Below the pieces are notes generated by a model. That model saw only the letters and a list, made by a program, of their open reading frames with translations. It had not been told where the DNA came from and searched no databases. Positions 51,182 through 60,561 of a stretch of DNA of 64,000 nucleotides are shown piece by piece. Numbering within the stretch: position 1 is the stretch's first letter; every line of letters begins with the position of its first letter. The position numbers were made by a program, and so were the translations under genes. Origin of the DNA: Lysinibacillus sp. ZYM-1 (lineage in GTDB: Bacteria > Bacillota > Bacilli > Bacillales_A > Planococcaceae); assembly GCF_001308875.1 (NCBI RefSeq), contig NZ_KQ465115.1, positions 62,001-126,000 of the forward strand, in the 5' to 3' direction.

Positions 51182-51910
51182 CTATTCTCTTTCTTCTAAC
51201 CAATTGTAAAACGGTACTTTATTGGTTGGTTGAGTATCTTGCTGAACCGTACGTGCTGGAGCCCTATTAAACGTTTGCTTCTCTCGAAACTGCTCACTTT
51301 GTTTTTGCGCGGCTTGAGGTGTCGTAATTTTTTTCTTCTTCCACTCTAACAAAATGCGATCTATATAGCGAATACTCAGTTTCCCAGCAAAAACAGCTTC
51401 TTTCAGTGCCTCCTTAATGAGGGCTGGACTATGGTTGTCCTCATCAAGCCAACATCCTATTTTTTCAAGCTCTAAAGGAGATAAAAGACGTCCCATTTCC
51501 TCTTCAAATAGTCGGAATATCTCTCCTTCTTCTTGTCGAAGTGTCACCGCAGATTTTTGTTGCTCTTTCATGTCGATCATCTGCACAATTCGCTCCCAAA
51601 GTGGGTAAACCGAATATTTTTCATAGAGCTTGCCACCTGCATCTACATCACGAGTAATTTCCAAAAAGCCCTTTTGCATTAATCGCTGTAAACGTGATGT
51701 TATATCATTATCAGGCATTGCGAGACGATTCTTAAGGTCATTCGGTGTGGGGAAGTCATTCCCTTCCATATGAAAGGCTAATAAGTGCATGACAATTAGC
51801 GCCTCTTCATCCTCTATATTTAACTCCTTATAAAACTGAAAAAAAAGCTGAGGTATAGGGATCATTCTCTGCTCAGTCCATGTACGGAGTCGATGATTAT
51901 TTGCGTTCAT
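51182..51910 (-). CDS. dnaD: Primosomal replication protein DnaD
   Basis: 242 residues. N-terminal winged-helix domain (DLKNRLAMPDNDITSRLQRLMQKGFLEI, about 35-90) and C-terminal DnaD/DnaB-like domain (FRLFEEEMGRLLSPLELEKIGCWLDED to ALKEAVFAGKLSIRYIDRILLEWKKK, about 130-205), then a charged tail. DnaD loads the helicase at oriC and at restart sites with DnaB and DnaI. It sits between asnS and nth in the conserved Bacillales order. Confidence 0.94.
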   Translation of the reverse strand: MNANNHRLRTWTEQRMIPIPQLFFQFYKELNIEDEEALIVMHLLAFHMEGNDFPTPNDLKNRLAMPDNDITSRLQRLMQKGFLEITRDVDAGGKLYEKYSVYPLWERIVQMIDMKEQQKSAVTLRQEEGEIFRLFEEEMGRLLSPLELEKIGCWLDEDNHSPALIKEALKEAVFAGKLSIRYIDRILLEWKKKKITTPQAAQKQSEQFREKQTFNRAPARTVQQDTQPTNKVPFYNWLEERE

Positions 51911-51941
51911 ATTTCTCTAGACTCCTTCTTTAAGTAAGTAG

Positions 51942-51975
51942 AAAAGCCGCGTAGATATTTCACTACGCGACTTTT
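51942..51975 (-). terminator. Terminator of asnS
   Basis: AAAAGCCGCGTAG and CTACGCGACTTTT form a 13-bp stem with one mismatch around an eight-base loop, 12 bases after the asnS stop. The stem is followed by TTTTC on the minus strand. The dnaD promoter must lie at or beyond it. Confidence 0.8.
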
Positions 51976-51987
51976 AAATTGATTTGC

Positions 51988-53283
51988 TTATGGATATAAG
52001 CGGTTCAGTAAACGTGGGAATGGAATCGTTTCACGAATATGTTCTGTGCCAGAAATCCATGCCACAGTTCGCTCTAATCCAAGTCCGAAGCCTGAATGTG
52101 GTACAGAGCCATGTTTACGAAGTTCTAAATACCATGCATATGCATCTAAAGATAGGTGATGTTCTTCAAGACGAGATTTTAATAAATCATAGTCATGGAT
52201 ACGCTCAGAACCACCAATAATTTCACCATAGCCTTCAGGTGCGATTAAATCGGCACACAATACGACATCATCGCGCTCTGGATGTGGTTGCATATAGAAT
52301 GGCTTAATGCCTACTGGGTAGCAAGTAATAAATACTGGCTTGTCGAATGAATTCGCAATGGCCGTTTCATGAGGTGCCCCAAAATCGTCACCCCATTCAA
52401 TATCGTCGAAACCTTGTTCATGTAAAAGCTTGATTGCATCATCATATGAAATACGAGGGAATGGCGCTTTGATATTTTCAAGTTTTGATGTATCACGGCC
52501 AAGTCGCTCTAATTCTAATTTGCAGTTAGCCAGAACAGATTGTATAATATGCGCTACATACTGCTCTTGGACCTCTAGATTTTCATCAAATTCTACAAAG
52601 GCCATCTCAGGCTCGATCATCCAAAACTCGATTAAGTGACGACGCGTTTTCGATTTTTCGGCACGGAAAGTTGGACCAAATGAAAATACTTTTCCTAATG
52701 CCATAGCAGCCGCTTCCATATAAAGCTGCCCAGATTGAGAAAGATAAGCATCCTCCTCAAAGTATTTCGTATGGAATAGCTCAGAAGTACCTTCCGGTGC
52801 AGATCCTGTTAAAATTGGTGGATCCATCTTTGTAAAACCATTGTTGTTGAAAAATTCGTAAGTGGCACGAATGATTTCGTTACGGATTTTCATAATGGCA
52901 TGTTGTTTACGAGAACGTAACCATAAATGACGGTTATCCATTAAAAATTCAGGACCGTGTTCCTTTGGTGTAATAGGGAAATCTGTTGCTGTATGTAGAA
53001 CCTCAATTCCTGTTACAGCTAGCTCACAGCCAAAGCTTGAACGTTCGTCAACTTTCACTTCTCCTGTAATATACATAGAAGTTTCTTGCGTCAGACCTTT
53101 AGCTGTTGCAAAAATTTCTTCACCCACTTCTTCTTTCACGACAACACCCTGAACAAAGCCAGAGCCATCACGAAGCTGTAAGAAGGCGATTTTACCGCTT
53201 GAACGTTTGTTGGCCAACCAAGCGCCAATTTTGACTGTTTCTCCGATATGCTGTGGCATATCTTTAATCATAATTTTTTTCAT
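51988..53283 (-). CDS. asnS: Asparaginyl-tRNA synthetase
   Basis: 431 residues. N-terminal OB-fold anticodon-binding domain ([29 protein letters not shown]), then the class II catalytic core: motif 2 region [24 protein letters not shown], and motif 3 [21 protein letters not shown] at the C-terminus. It charges tRNA-Asn. It follows aspB, which can supply aspartate. No T-box leader was seen in the 28-base gap. Confidence 0.97.
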   Translation of the reverse strand: MKKIMIKDMPQHIGETVKIGAWLANKRSSGKIAFLQLRDGSGFVQGVVVKEEVGEEIFATAKGLTQETSMYITGEVKVDERSSFGCELAVTGIEVLHTATDFPITPKEHGPEFLMDNRHLWLRSRKQHAIMKIRNEIIRATYEFFNNNGFTKMDPPILTGSAPEGTSELFHTKYFEEDAYLSQSGQLYMEAAAMALGKVFSFGPTFRAEKSKTRRHLIEFWMIEPEMAFVEFDENLEVQEQYVAHIIQSVLANCKLELERLGRDTSKLENIKAPFPRISYDDAIKLLHEQGFDDIEWGDDFGAPHETAIANSFDKPVFITCYPVGIKPFYMQPHPERDDVVLCADLIAPEGYGEIIGGSERIHDYDLLKSRLEEHHLSLDAYAWYLELRKHGSVPHSGFGLGLERTVAWISGTEHIRETIPFPRLLNRLYP

Positions 53284-53311
53284 AGAAATCCTCCAAAGTC
53301 GTCTAGAGGGA

Positions 53312-54505
53312 TTAGTCTTGCCATTTTGATTTTACAAATGTATCAATACGACGGACTGCCTCTTCTAGTAAGTCTAAAGATGTAGCATAAGATAATCGCA
53401 TAGTAGTTGGTGTACCAAAGCCAGAGCCTGGAATTACAGCTACGTTTGCTTCTGTTAAAATATCCGCAGCAAATGCGTCTACTGAATCATAGCCAGTGTG
53501 AGCCATAGCTTCTGCCACATCTGGTAATAAGTAAAAAGCACCCTGTGGTTTTAATACATGGAAGCCAGGAATTGCACTTACCTGTGGGTAAATCTTCTCA
53601 AGACGTGATTCAAATGCTTGGCGCATTTCTTCTACTGCGTCCTGCGATCCATTATACGCCTCTACAGTTGCATATTGTGCAGTTGTTGTCGCATTAGATG
53701 TTGAGTGTGATGCAAGGTCAGTCATTGCTGTAACTATGTCCACATCACCTGCAGCATACCCGATACGCCAGCCTGTCATAGAGTGAGATTTTGCCACACC
53801 ATTTACAACGATTGTACGTGCTTTCACTGCATCAGAAAGTTGTGCAATTGAAAAATGCTCAATACCATTGTATACAAGCTTCTCATAAATTTCATCTGAC
53901 ACGATTAAAATATCTTTTTCTTCAGCAACAGCAGCAAGTTCTGCTAGCTCTTCACGAGAATATATCATACCAGATGGGTTGCTAGGTGAGTTAATAATCA
54001 CTGCTTTTGTTTTATCAGTCACAGCAGCTCTTAATTGATCTGCAGTAATTTTATAGTTTTGTTCACGTGTACCTTCAACATATACAGGTACTCCGCCCGC
54101 TAATTTTACTTGCTCAGGATAAGACACCCAATAAGGGATTGGAATAATAACCTCATCGCCCTCGTTTAAAATCACTTGGAATAACGTATATAAAATATGC
54201 TTTGCTCCTACACCAACAATCACTTCATTAGGCTGATAGGCAAGGTTATTATCACGTTGTAGTTTATCAATTATGGCTTTTTTTAGAACTGGAAGTCCGC
54301 CAGCAGGTGTGTATTTTGTATAACCTTTTTCCATTGAATCAATGGCAGCATTTAAAATGTTCTGAGGTGTATTAAAGTCTGGTTCACCAGCTCCAAGGCC
54401 AATGACATCAATACCTTGCTCTTTTAATGCTTTCGCTTTCGCAGTAATAGCTAATGTTGAAGATGGTGTTAAAGTTTTTACACGTGTTGCTAATAAGTTT
54501 TTCAT
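53312..54505 (-). CDS. aspB: Aspartate aminotransferase (class I PLP, AspB type)
   Basis: 397 residues. The PLP Lys lies in [19 protein letters not shown], with [26 protein letters not shown] and a C-terminal [13 protein letters not shown]. The enzyme interconverts aspartate and oxaloacetate with glutamate/2-oxoglutarate. The ORF runs up to 54577 inside ypmB, but ATG 54505 with GAGGAG ten bases upstream yields the normal N-terminus [19 protein letters not shown]. It lies in the conserved ypmB-aspB-asnS-dnaD order. Confidence 0.96.
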   Translation of the reverse strand: MKNLLATRVKTLTPSSTLAITAKAKALKEQGIDVIGLGAGEPDFNTPQNILNAAIDSMEKGYTKYTPAGGLPVLKKAIIDKLQRDNNLAYQPNEVIVGVGAKHILYTLFQVILNEGDEVIIPIPYWVSYPEQVKLAGGVPVYVEGTREQNYKITADQLRAAVTDKTKAVIINSPSNPSGMIYSREELAELAAVAEEKDILIVSDEIYEKLVYNGIEHFSIAQLSDAVKARTIVVNGVAKSHSMTGWRIGYAAGDVDIVTAMTDLASHSTSNATTTAQYATVEAYNGSQDAVEEMRQAFESRLEKIYPQVSAIPGFHVLKPQGAFYLLPDVAEAMAHTGYDSVDAFAADILTEANVAVIPGSGFGTPTTMRLSYATSLDLLEEAVRRIDTFVKSKWQD

Positions 54506-54521
54506 CCGGGATCTACTCCTC

Positions 54522-55004
54522 TTATAAATTCGTAATGCGCTTCCACCAGTCGCCATCCTTAAACATGATATAGACATAGTTGAGTTGGTCGTGGTCGTTT
54601 AGATACGTAATCTCCCAAACTGCGCCAGGCTCCTCATAGCCCAATTTCATGTGAAGGACCTTTTGTACATTTCCTTCATTTTTAAAAACCGATAATGCTT
54701 GCTTTTCCGTAATACCATCTTCTAATAACACTTCCTGAATGGAATCCTTGTCTAGATTCGTCGGAACAAAGACAGCTTTTTTATCACCGTATTCGTCTAC
54801 CCCGAACACAGTAACATACGAATGTTTGCCATTATATGTGTAGGACTCCGAGACAATTGCGAGGGCTTTGGCATCGAGTGCCAACTGTTCAGCCTTCTCT
54901 TCAATTGAACGAAACGGAGCCTCGGCTTTCCAGAGTACTAAAATGCTAATGACAAGTGACAACGAAACAATAAAGACAGAAATGAAAATCAACCAGTTTT
55001 TCAT
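54522..55004 (-). CDS. ypmB: YpmB-like membrane-anchored protein (DUF5590)
   Basis: 160 residues: one N-terminal transmembrane helix (about 4-26), then an extracytoplasmic domain with two PepSY-like halves (VSESYTYNGKHSYVTVFGVDEYGDKKAVFV and VLHMKLGYEEPGAVWEITYLNDHDQLNYVYI). The function is unknown; PepSY-type domains often inhibit or modulate extracytoplasmic peptidases. Its position upstream of aspB matches B. subtilis ypmB. Its ATG overlaps the stop of a 33-codon ORF. Confidence 0.85.
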   Translation of the reverse strand: MKNWLIFISVFIVSLSLVISILVLWKAEAPFRSIEEKAEQLALDAKALAIVSESYTYNGKHSYVTVFGVDEYGDKKAVFVPTNLDKDSIQEVLLEDGITEKQALSVFKNEGNVQKVLHMKLGYEEPGAVWEITYLNDHDQLNYVYIMFKDGDWWKRITNL

Positions 55005-55102
55005 CTACTCACCTTATGTTTCACATCGAGCTGTTTTGGCATGACACATAGCTGAGGCTTGTGCATGTCTATCACTGTGTAACCATTCATTTTGCTTTCC
55101 AT
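55001..55102 (-). CDS. 33-residue ORF translationally coupled to ypmB
   Basis: The ORF (MESKMNGYTVIDMHKPQLCV, then MPKQLDVKHKVSR) has AGGT six to seven bases before the ATG and ends in ATGA overlapping the ypmB start. It occupies the place of ypmA in B. subtilis but is shorter and not clearly similar to it. There is no membrane segment or known motif. It is either a small protein gene or a leader ORF that opens ypmB translation. Confidence 0.5.
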   Translation of the reverse strand: MESKMNGYTVIDMHKPQLCVMPKQLDVKHKVSR

Positions 55103-55136
55103 TTTGTCAACCTGCTTTCTTTCCTCATACCACAAC

Positions 55137-55142
55137 ATTATA
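55137..55142 (-). promoter_or_regulatory. -10 element of the ypmB-aspB-asnS operon
   Basis: A consensus TATAAT on the minus strand, 35 bases before the 33-codon ORF. The -35 region is poor. The rest of 55143-55467 is AT-rich and without a supportable ORF. Confidence 0.45.
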
Positions 55143-55468
55143 CAACAATTTTGTGCTGTCGTGTTTCTTAATTTCATATATTGTACGTTGCTAGAATAAC
55201 GTTTTCAAATGATTGGAACAGTAAATTTCATTCTATATCTATTCCACCTCTGCGTAATTGTATCCAGATTTCTCCTAGCTAATTCAAAAAGTCCTTCTTC
55301 AAGATCTATGACATCTATAGTCTTAAGCTATATATTGATTCAATGAACGTTTGAACAGCCACTATAAAAATCGAAACAAGCATTCATCTTCTCCCTATAA
55401 AAGAAGTAATCTTCTGATCTGATGTATCATCGTTTTCGGTAAAAAAACATTTGTTTAATCAAAATAAA

Positions 55469-55499
55469 GATTCCTATTCAACACTGTAAATAGGAATCT
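55469..55499 (-). terminator. Terminator of the TPR-GGDEF gene
   Basis: AGATTCCTATT pairs with AATAGGAATCT around a nine-base loop and is followed on the minus strand by TTTATTTT. Confidence 0.85.
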
Positions 55500-55505
55500 C
55501 TCAAG

Positions 55506-56966
55506 TTATGATAGTTCATATATAACATAGCTGGCACGGCCATTATCTTTCGCTTGATACAAACAGCTATCAGCCTGCTCAAATAAATCTTTATAATGGT
55601 AATTTATCCGATCGTTAATACAAGCTCCCATACTGACCTTTAATGGATAGATTTGCTGATTTTTTTCCAATGTTAACGTTAGCAAATGAGCGTGTGTGTG
55701 TTTGACAAGTGCCTTGATATATTCCATTTGTTGATGGCGAATACATACAATAAATTCATCCCCGCCATAACGGATAATTTTCACATCTTCCCCACGTAAA
55801 AAGTCCTTTAAACCATCAGCTAATAGCTGTAAAACCATATCGCCAAATAAATGACCATGCACATCGTTAAATAGTTTAAAATGATCAATATCAAGAACTG
55901 TGATACACACATAGGATTGCGTCATTTTGGCTGCATTTAACCACTCATGTAGCTCATGATCCAGGAAATGTCGATTCAAGACACCTGTTAATGGATCATA
56001 ATGTGCTTTTCTCTCTAGTTTCTCCTTTTGACGCTTAAAATCTAAATTCATCACTTGCTGTAGTAAATTATCAACACTCATTTGTTCTGAAAGATCAATA
56101 TATTCTCGTTGGACATCAAAAATTTCATCTCGCCAATCCAATTGGTACAGGACATTTAACAATAAGCGCATCACTTTTTTTGTAATGGGCTTATCACCAT
56201 AGGATTTGGCAAGCTCTATGGCTTGTTGGTAATACGGCACTGCTTCCTCAAGCTTGTGCTGTTTTTCATATAAAAAGCCATAACCAAACAATGCTGCCAC
56301 TTTTTCGCGTTTATGGTGTGGAATGATGTCAGACGTTAATGAACCATCAAGCAATGCCTTACCCGTCACAAAATCCCCTTCTAAAACATACACATCTGCT
56401 AAATTATTATTTATGCGAATATCTTGTAATATGGCTAAATCTGGTTGTGTTTCATATAACGTCTTATTGAATTCTCTTGCTAACAACCCTGCTCGAAGCG
56501 CTTCCTTCGTACAGCCCTTCTCCACCTCTAGATAACATAAATTATTATGACAACGAACAAGCATCATTACATCCTGTAGTTCTTGAGCATAAACAATTGA
56601 CTTTTTCGTCATCTCTACTGTTTTTTCACGGACTCCCACCAAATCATAGATTAATGACATGACCAAATAGTAATGCATCAAATCTTTGCTAGTACCATAT
56701 TTTTCACAAATAGCCTCATAATCATAAATAAGGCTGACAATGCTTATAGTATCCCCCAAAGAATGATGTACTAAAATTTTCTGATAGTACAAATCCAAGA
56801 CATATGCATAGTTATTACTCTCTAATGCTAGTAAAAGACCTTGATCAGCCAGTTTCAGCGCTTCTGTTAAATACCCCTTTGTGCGCATTTCCATAATTGT
56901 TTTATTTAATTCCTCTAATGTTAATTCCAACGTCTCACCACTTCTCCATGCCCCAATATCATCCAT
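55506..56966 (-). CDS. TPR-repeat diguanylate cyclase (GGDEF)
   Basis: About 486 residues. The first ~300 form tetratricopeptide-like helical repeats (LTEALKLADQGLLLALESNNY, VAALFGYGFLYEKQHKLEEAVPYYQQAIEL). A coiled coil (around 300-325) connects to a GGDEF domain with YDPLTGVLNRHFLDHEL, the active site IIRYGGDEFIVCI and DSCLYQAKDNGR. It is predicted to make cyclic-di-GMP under control of a TPR-bound partner or peptide. No transmembrane segment. ATG 56966 is preferred over TTG 56987. This is the second cyclic-di-GMP gene in the window, in addition to the PAS-GGDEF-EAL gene. Confidence 0.9.
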   Translation of the reverse strand: MDDIGAWRSGETLELTLEELNKTIMEMRTKGYLTEALKLADQGLLLALESNNYAYVLDLYYQKILVHHSLGDTISIVSLIYDYEAICEKYGTSKDLMHYYLVMSLIYDLVGVREKTVEMTKKSIVYAQELQDVMMLVRCHNNLCYLEVEKGCTKEALRAGLLAREFNKTLYETQPDLAILQDIRINNNLADVYVLEGDFVTGKALLDGSLTSDIIPHHKREKVAALFGYGFLYEKQHKLEEAVPYYQQAIELAKSYGDKPITKKVMRLLLNVLYQLDWRDEIFDVQREYIDLSEQMSVDNLLQQVMNLDFKRQKEKLERKAHYDPLTGVLNRHFLDHELHEWLNAAKMTQSYVCITVLDIDHFKLFNDVHGHLFGDMVLQLLADGLKDFLRGEDVKIIRYGGDEFIVCIRHQQMEYIKALVKHTHAHLLTLTLEKNQQIYPLKVSMGACINDRINYHYKDLFEQADSCLYQAKDNGRASYVIYELS

Positions 56967-57218
56967 TTTCTCTTCGTGCTTTAACAATTATAAGGCATAT
57001 TTATTCACTTCGTCCGCCTTTTTAGAAATTTACCAACTATTCCCTCTATTTCAAAAATATCTTGTAAGACAGTTATATGATGTTATATCGGCTTACCCTT
57101 CAATAAAATTTTTATGCCTTTACACATTTTTCTCCATTTTTGTCCCAGTCAACTGTTGTTTTTACCCATATGATGTGCTAACTAGGCATTTTAAGTAATT
57201 GAAAAGGGATGTGATGTT

Positions 57219-59078
57219 TTGAGTTTGCCAATTAACCCTTCTGATCCAGCTACAATTACAAAATTTGTAGATGCACTACAGAAGCCAGTAACAGCGAAAC
57301 CAAAATACTGTAGAGGACAACAAAAACATGATTATTACGAATTGGTCATGATGGAGGGCGAGCATCGTTTTCACAAGCATTTTCCAACTACATTAATATG
57401 GGGATACAACGGGCTTTATCCAGGACCTACAATAGAAGCCACGAAAGATAAGACCATTTACGTGAAATACAAAAATCAATTACCTTTACAGCACTTCTTA
57501 CCAGTAGATTTTACACTTCATGCTGCCAACGATTCCCAAGAGGTAAGAACCGTCACTCACTTACACGGGGCCAATGTGGATTGGGAGAGCGATGGCCATC
57601 CTGAAGCATGGTACACAAGAGATTATCGACATACAGGGCCAAAATTTCATAAGGAAATCCATGAATATACCAACCATCAACCTGGTACTACCCTGTGGTA
57701 CCATGACCATGCCATGGCTTTAACACGTCTAAATGTCTATGCAGGCTTAGCAGGCTTTTATTTACTGAGAGATGCCCTGGAGGAACGTTCTAATTTACCA
57801 TGTGGAGACTACGAATATCCCATTTTAATTCAAGATAAATCGTTTAATGAGGATGGCTCACTATTTTATCCTGATGAACCACCCTTTCCAGTTTCCGTCC
57901 ATCCTTCGATTACTCCTGGCTTCGTAGGAAATACGATTGTTGTAAATGGAAAGCTATGGCCCTATTTAGATGTCGAGCCACGCAAATATAGATTTCGTTT
58001 CCTCAATGGCTCCAATCGAAGAGGTTATGTCATCAGCCTATCAAATGAGCAGTCCATGATGCAAATAGGCACGGATGGTGGTTTTTTATCAGCCCCACAA
58101 GCGATTCAATCTGTAGAGTTACTACCTGCTGAACGCACAGATGTCATCATCGATTTTTCAGCCTGTGAGGGGCAGGAAATCACCTTACTCAACACGGATA
58201 CAGATTTTAGCGATGAGCATACAAATGTCATTATGCAATTCAGAGTATCACTTCCCTTAAAATGTGAAGATACAAGTGAGATTCCAGAAAGACTGGCTGT
58301 TACGATGGATTTACACGCCCATCATGCACATATTGAAAGACAATTACCACTGACAGCGACAACGGATGAATTTGGAAGACCTATGTTATTATTGAACAAC
58401 CGTATGTATCATGATCCAACGACGGAAAAACCTGCTTTAGATAGTATTGAAGTTTGGAGTTTTATTAATACGACCCCTTTTATTCATCCTATTCATCTGC
58501 ATCTCATTCAATTTAAAATTCTTGAACGTAGGCCATTTGATTTGGAACTCTATCAAAATGAAGGCATATTAGCATTTACAGGACCACCTGAGGAACCACG
58601 TGACTATGAGCGTGGCTGGAAAGATACGGTGAAAGTGGATGCTGGCAAAGTTACGAAAATTATTATGCATTGGAAGGACTATGCTGGAAATTACATGTGG
58701 CATTGTCACTTCCTTGAGCATGAGGACCATGATATGATGCGGCCTATTCTTGTCATGAAAGACGTCCATGCTGTTCAACAGCCACATGCCGAAATAGAAC
58801 AACCAACCCAACATCAAGTAACTGCAACAACTACAAATGCGACTCCTACGACAAACACTACTAGTACGACACATCATAATGAATCACCCGCACCACTATT
58901 AAATCCGTCTCAACTTCTTTTGACAGAGGAAGAGGAAGCAGTGGCATCAATAACAGAAGAATCAGTTTCTGTTCATGTAGGAAATAATGGCCAACACATG
59001 CCAACACTGCTCTTCCCTACTAAGTCAACGCATGCCGATATTAATATGCCAAGACAACGCAGAACTAGAAGATTTTAA
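57219..59078 (+). CDS. cotA: Multicopper oxidase, CotA-like laccase, with long C-terminal tail
   Basis: 619 residues, about 100 more than B. subtilis CotA. All four copper signatures are present: HLHGANVDWESDGHPEAW, LWYHDHAMALTRLN, HPIHLHLIQF and MWHCHFLEHEDHDMM (T1/T2/T3 ligands, with the axial Met). No signal peptide, as for a spore-coat protein made in the mother cell. The extra ~90 residues are Thr-rich low complexity (TATTTNATPTTNTTSTTHH), then acidic and a basic end (RQRRTRRF). The TTG start is forced, as upstream ATG and GTG codons are out of frame; AAAGGG lies about ten bases away. It could act in coat pigment, bilirubin or manganese oxidation. Confidence 0.9.
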   Translation: MSLPINPSDPATITKFVDALQKPVTAKPKYCRGQQKHDYYELVMMEGEHRFHKHFPTTLIWGYNGLYPGPTIEATKDKTIYVKYKNQLPLQHFLPVDFTLHAANDSQEVRTVTHLHGANVDWESDGHPEAWYTRDYRHTGPKFHKEIHEYTNHQPGTTLWYHDHAMALTRLNVYAGLAGFYLLRDALEERSNLPCGDYEYPILIQDKSFNEDGSLFYPDEPPFPVSVHPSITPGFVGNTIVVNGKLWPYLDVEPRKYRFRFLNGSNRRGYVISLSNEQSMMQIGTDGGFLSAPQAIQSVELLPAERTDVIIDFSACEGQEITLLNTDTDFSDEHTNVIMQFRVSLPLKCEDTSEIPERLAVTMDLHAHHAHIERQLPLTATTDEFGRPMLLLNNRMYHDPTTEKPALDSIEVWSFINTTPFIHPIHLHLIQFKILERRPFDLELYQNEGILAFTGPPEEPRDYERGWKDTVKVDAGKVTKIIMHWKDYAGNYMWHCHFLEHEDHDMMRPILVMKDVHAVQQPHAEIEQPTQHQVTATTTNATPTTNTTSTTHHNESPAPLLNPSQLLLTEEEEAVASITEESVSVHVGNNGQHMPTLLFPTKSTHADINMPRQRRTRRF

Positions 59079-59089
59079 TAAAAAATTAC

Positions 59090-59121
59090 AAAAAAACTAC
59101 CGTTCTAGTGGTAGTTTTTTT
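59090..59121. terminator. Bidirectional terminator between the oxidase and MFS genes
   Basis: AAAAAAACTACC and GGTAGTTTTTTT around a short loop, with A and T runs on both sides, between two convergent genes. Confidence 0.88.
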
Positions 59122-59125
59122 GTGA

Positions 59126-60373
59126 TCAAGCCTGCACACGCCAAAATCTATTCGTGAGTACCGCTAAAAGCAGCATCACAACACAGATAATTAGAATCGG
59201 AATAAAGATGTTGACCTGAAAGACCTCAAATAACAAGCCATATACCATTTGCCCAATTGGTGCCATACATTGTGAAACAGCCATAATTATAGCCATGACC
59301 TTCCCTAAATTTTCATTAGGTGTTTCCTTTTGGACAAGTGTCATCACGTAAATAGAGATGATTGTCATCATCATTGCAATCACAAGAGCACAACTGATAA
59401 ATAATAAGTATGAAGCATAATAGCCTACATTTAGCATTGGTGGCAGCACGGCAATAGCCATAGGAAGCACCAAAATGGCAGATAGCAGAACCCAAACATA
59501 TAGCTTGTCGACTTGGAGCTTTTTAGCAAAATAGCCCATCGTTAAAGCGCCAAGGATGGTTGCCAAATCAATGATGCCCATTCCTACCCCATATAATGAA
59601 TCACTGCTGTCCATTGTGACACGAAGGATGATCGGCACACCTACGATAAATAACGGTGTAAATAATAAATTTAATAATGCAGCCAGTAGCGTACATTTTA
59701 AAATAAAGGTTTGCTTCACGACATACTTAAACCCTTCTTTCATATCCTTGCATAATGTTAGAACGAATTGTCCATCGGAATCACGTTTTACAAATGGAAT
59801 GGTCATATACATTTCTACGATTGCTGTCAAGAAAAATAAAACACCACTTACCAGGACAAGATTTTTGATACCAAGCATGCTGTAAAGGATTCCTCCAAGT
59901 ACTGGTGCAGCCACACCAGCCAGTGCTTGCACACCATTAACGATCCCATTTGCCTGCTCAAGGTGCTGTTCTCTTACTAATAACGGAATACTAGCTAGTA
60001 CGGCTGGTGAGTACATAGCGCTAATGATGGATAGTAGCACCATAACCACACCAATCCCTATCACTGAATGATGATCTGTCATCAACGTAATATAGAAAAC
60101 AAATACAATGGCACTACTAATGACATCAAATAACACCATTAGATGGCGTCGATTAAATCGATCCGCAATGGCGCCACCAAAGGGCGCAAGAAGAACAGGT
60201 ATGCTTGAAATAGCAAAAAGCACAGCGAAAAGATCTGCCCGTCCCGTCATATCTAATACAAAAAGAGACAGCGCAAATCTTAATAAGGCAGAACCTAATA
60301 TAGAAATAATCTGCCCAAATACTAGAATTCTAAAGTCTTTTGAAAATCCCTTTTCTTTTACGAATGTTTCCAT
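59126..60373 (-). CDS. MFS transporter (drug-efflux type, MFS_3-like)
   Basis: 415 residues with about 12 transmembrane helices. The loop 2-3 motif appears as FGGAIADRFNRRHLMVLFD near residue 68. Members of this group (for example macrolide exporters and YfmO/YxlH-like proteins) export toxic or lipophilic compounds by proton antiport. A TetR-type operator lies between its predicted -10 (TATACT) and its ribosome site GGGAGGAG, so it is probably repressed until an inducer appears. No TetR gene is adjacent. Confidence 0.9.
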   Translation of the reverse strand: METFVKEKGFSKDFRILVFGQIISILGSALLRFALSLFVLDMTGRADLFAVLFAISSIPVLLAPFGGAIADRFNRRHLMVLFDVISSAIVFVFYITLMTDHHSVIGIGVVMVLLSIISAMYSPAVLASIPLLVREQHLEQANGIVNGVQALAGVAAPVLGGILYSMLGIKNLVLVSGVLFFLTAIVEMYMTIPFVKRDSDGQFVLTLCKDMKEGFKYVVKQTFILKCTLLAALLNLLFTPLFIVGVPIILRVTMDSSDSLYGVGMGIIDLATILGALTMGYFAKKLQVDKLYVWVLLSAILVLPMAIAVLPPMLNVGYYASYLLFISCALVIAMMMTIISIYVMTLVQKETPNENLGKVMAIIMAVSQCMAPIGQMVYGLLFEVFQVNIFIPILIICVVMLLLAVLTNRFWRVQA

Positions 60374-60396
60374 GTACTAACTCCTCCCTTGAATTA

Positions 60397-60411
60397 GACC
60401 GACTGTCGGTC
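60397..60411. promoter_or_regulatory. TetR-type operator 1
   Basis: GACCGACTGTCGGTC, a perfect palindrome with a single central base, of the GACCGAC-type used by many TetR/AcrR repressors. It sits 24 bases before the MFS start codon, downstream of the likely -10. Confidence 0.75.
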
Positions 60412-60429
60412 ATTTAGAGTATAAAAAAG

Positions 60430-60482
60430 AAGTGTAGTGCAAAGTTTAGATGTTTGTTGGGGCTAAAACTTGCACTACACTT
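60430..60482 (-). terminator. Large near-perfect hairpin between the two operators
   Basis: AAGTGTAGTGCAAAGTTTAG and CTAAAACTTGCACTACACTT pair over 20 bp with one or two mismatches around a 13-base loop, bordered by A-rich and T-rich tracts. It can terminate the lysR transcript on the minus strand and, because its flanks are symmetric, also work on the other strand. Confidence 0.7.
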
Positions 60483-60486
60483 TTTA

Positions 60487-60501
60487 GACCGACTGTCGGT
60501 T
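60487..60501. promoter_or_regulatory. TetR-type operator 2
   Basis: GACCGACTGTCGGTT, identical to operator 1 except for the last base, four bases beyond the hairpin and 60 bases after the lysR stop. Confidence 0.65.
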
Positions 60502-60561
60502 TAAGAATAGTATATGGGAATTCTCCAAAAAAAGGAACGCATTTTTGCGATTTATTCCAAA

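Noticed and set aside
55195-55212. Possible CcpA cre site (TTGAAAACGTTATTCT) upstream of the ypmB-aspB operon
   Set aside because: One mismatch at a conserved position and poor placement relative to the likely promoter; too weak to report as a site.
60397-60501. MITE or insertion-sequence remnant formed by the operators and hairpin
   Set aside because: The operator-to-arm distances differ (18 versus 4 bases) and no target-site duplication is visible; operators plus terminator explain it better.
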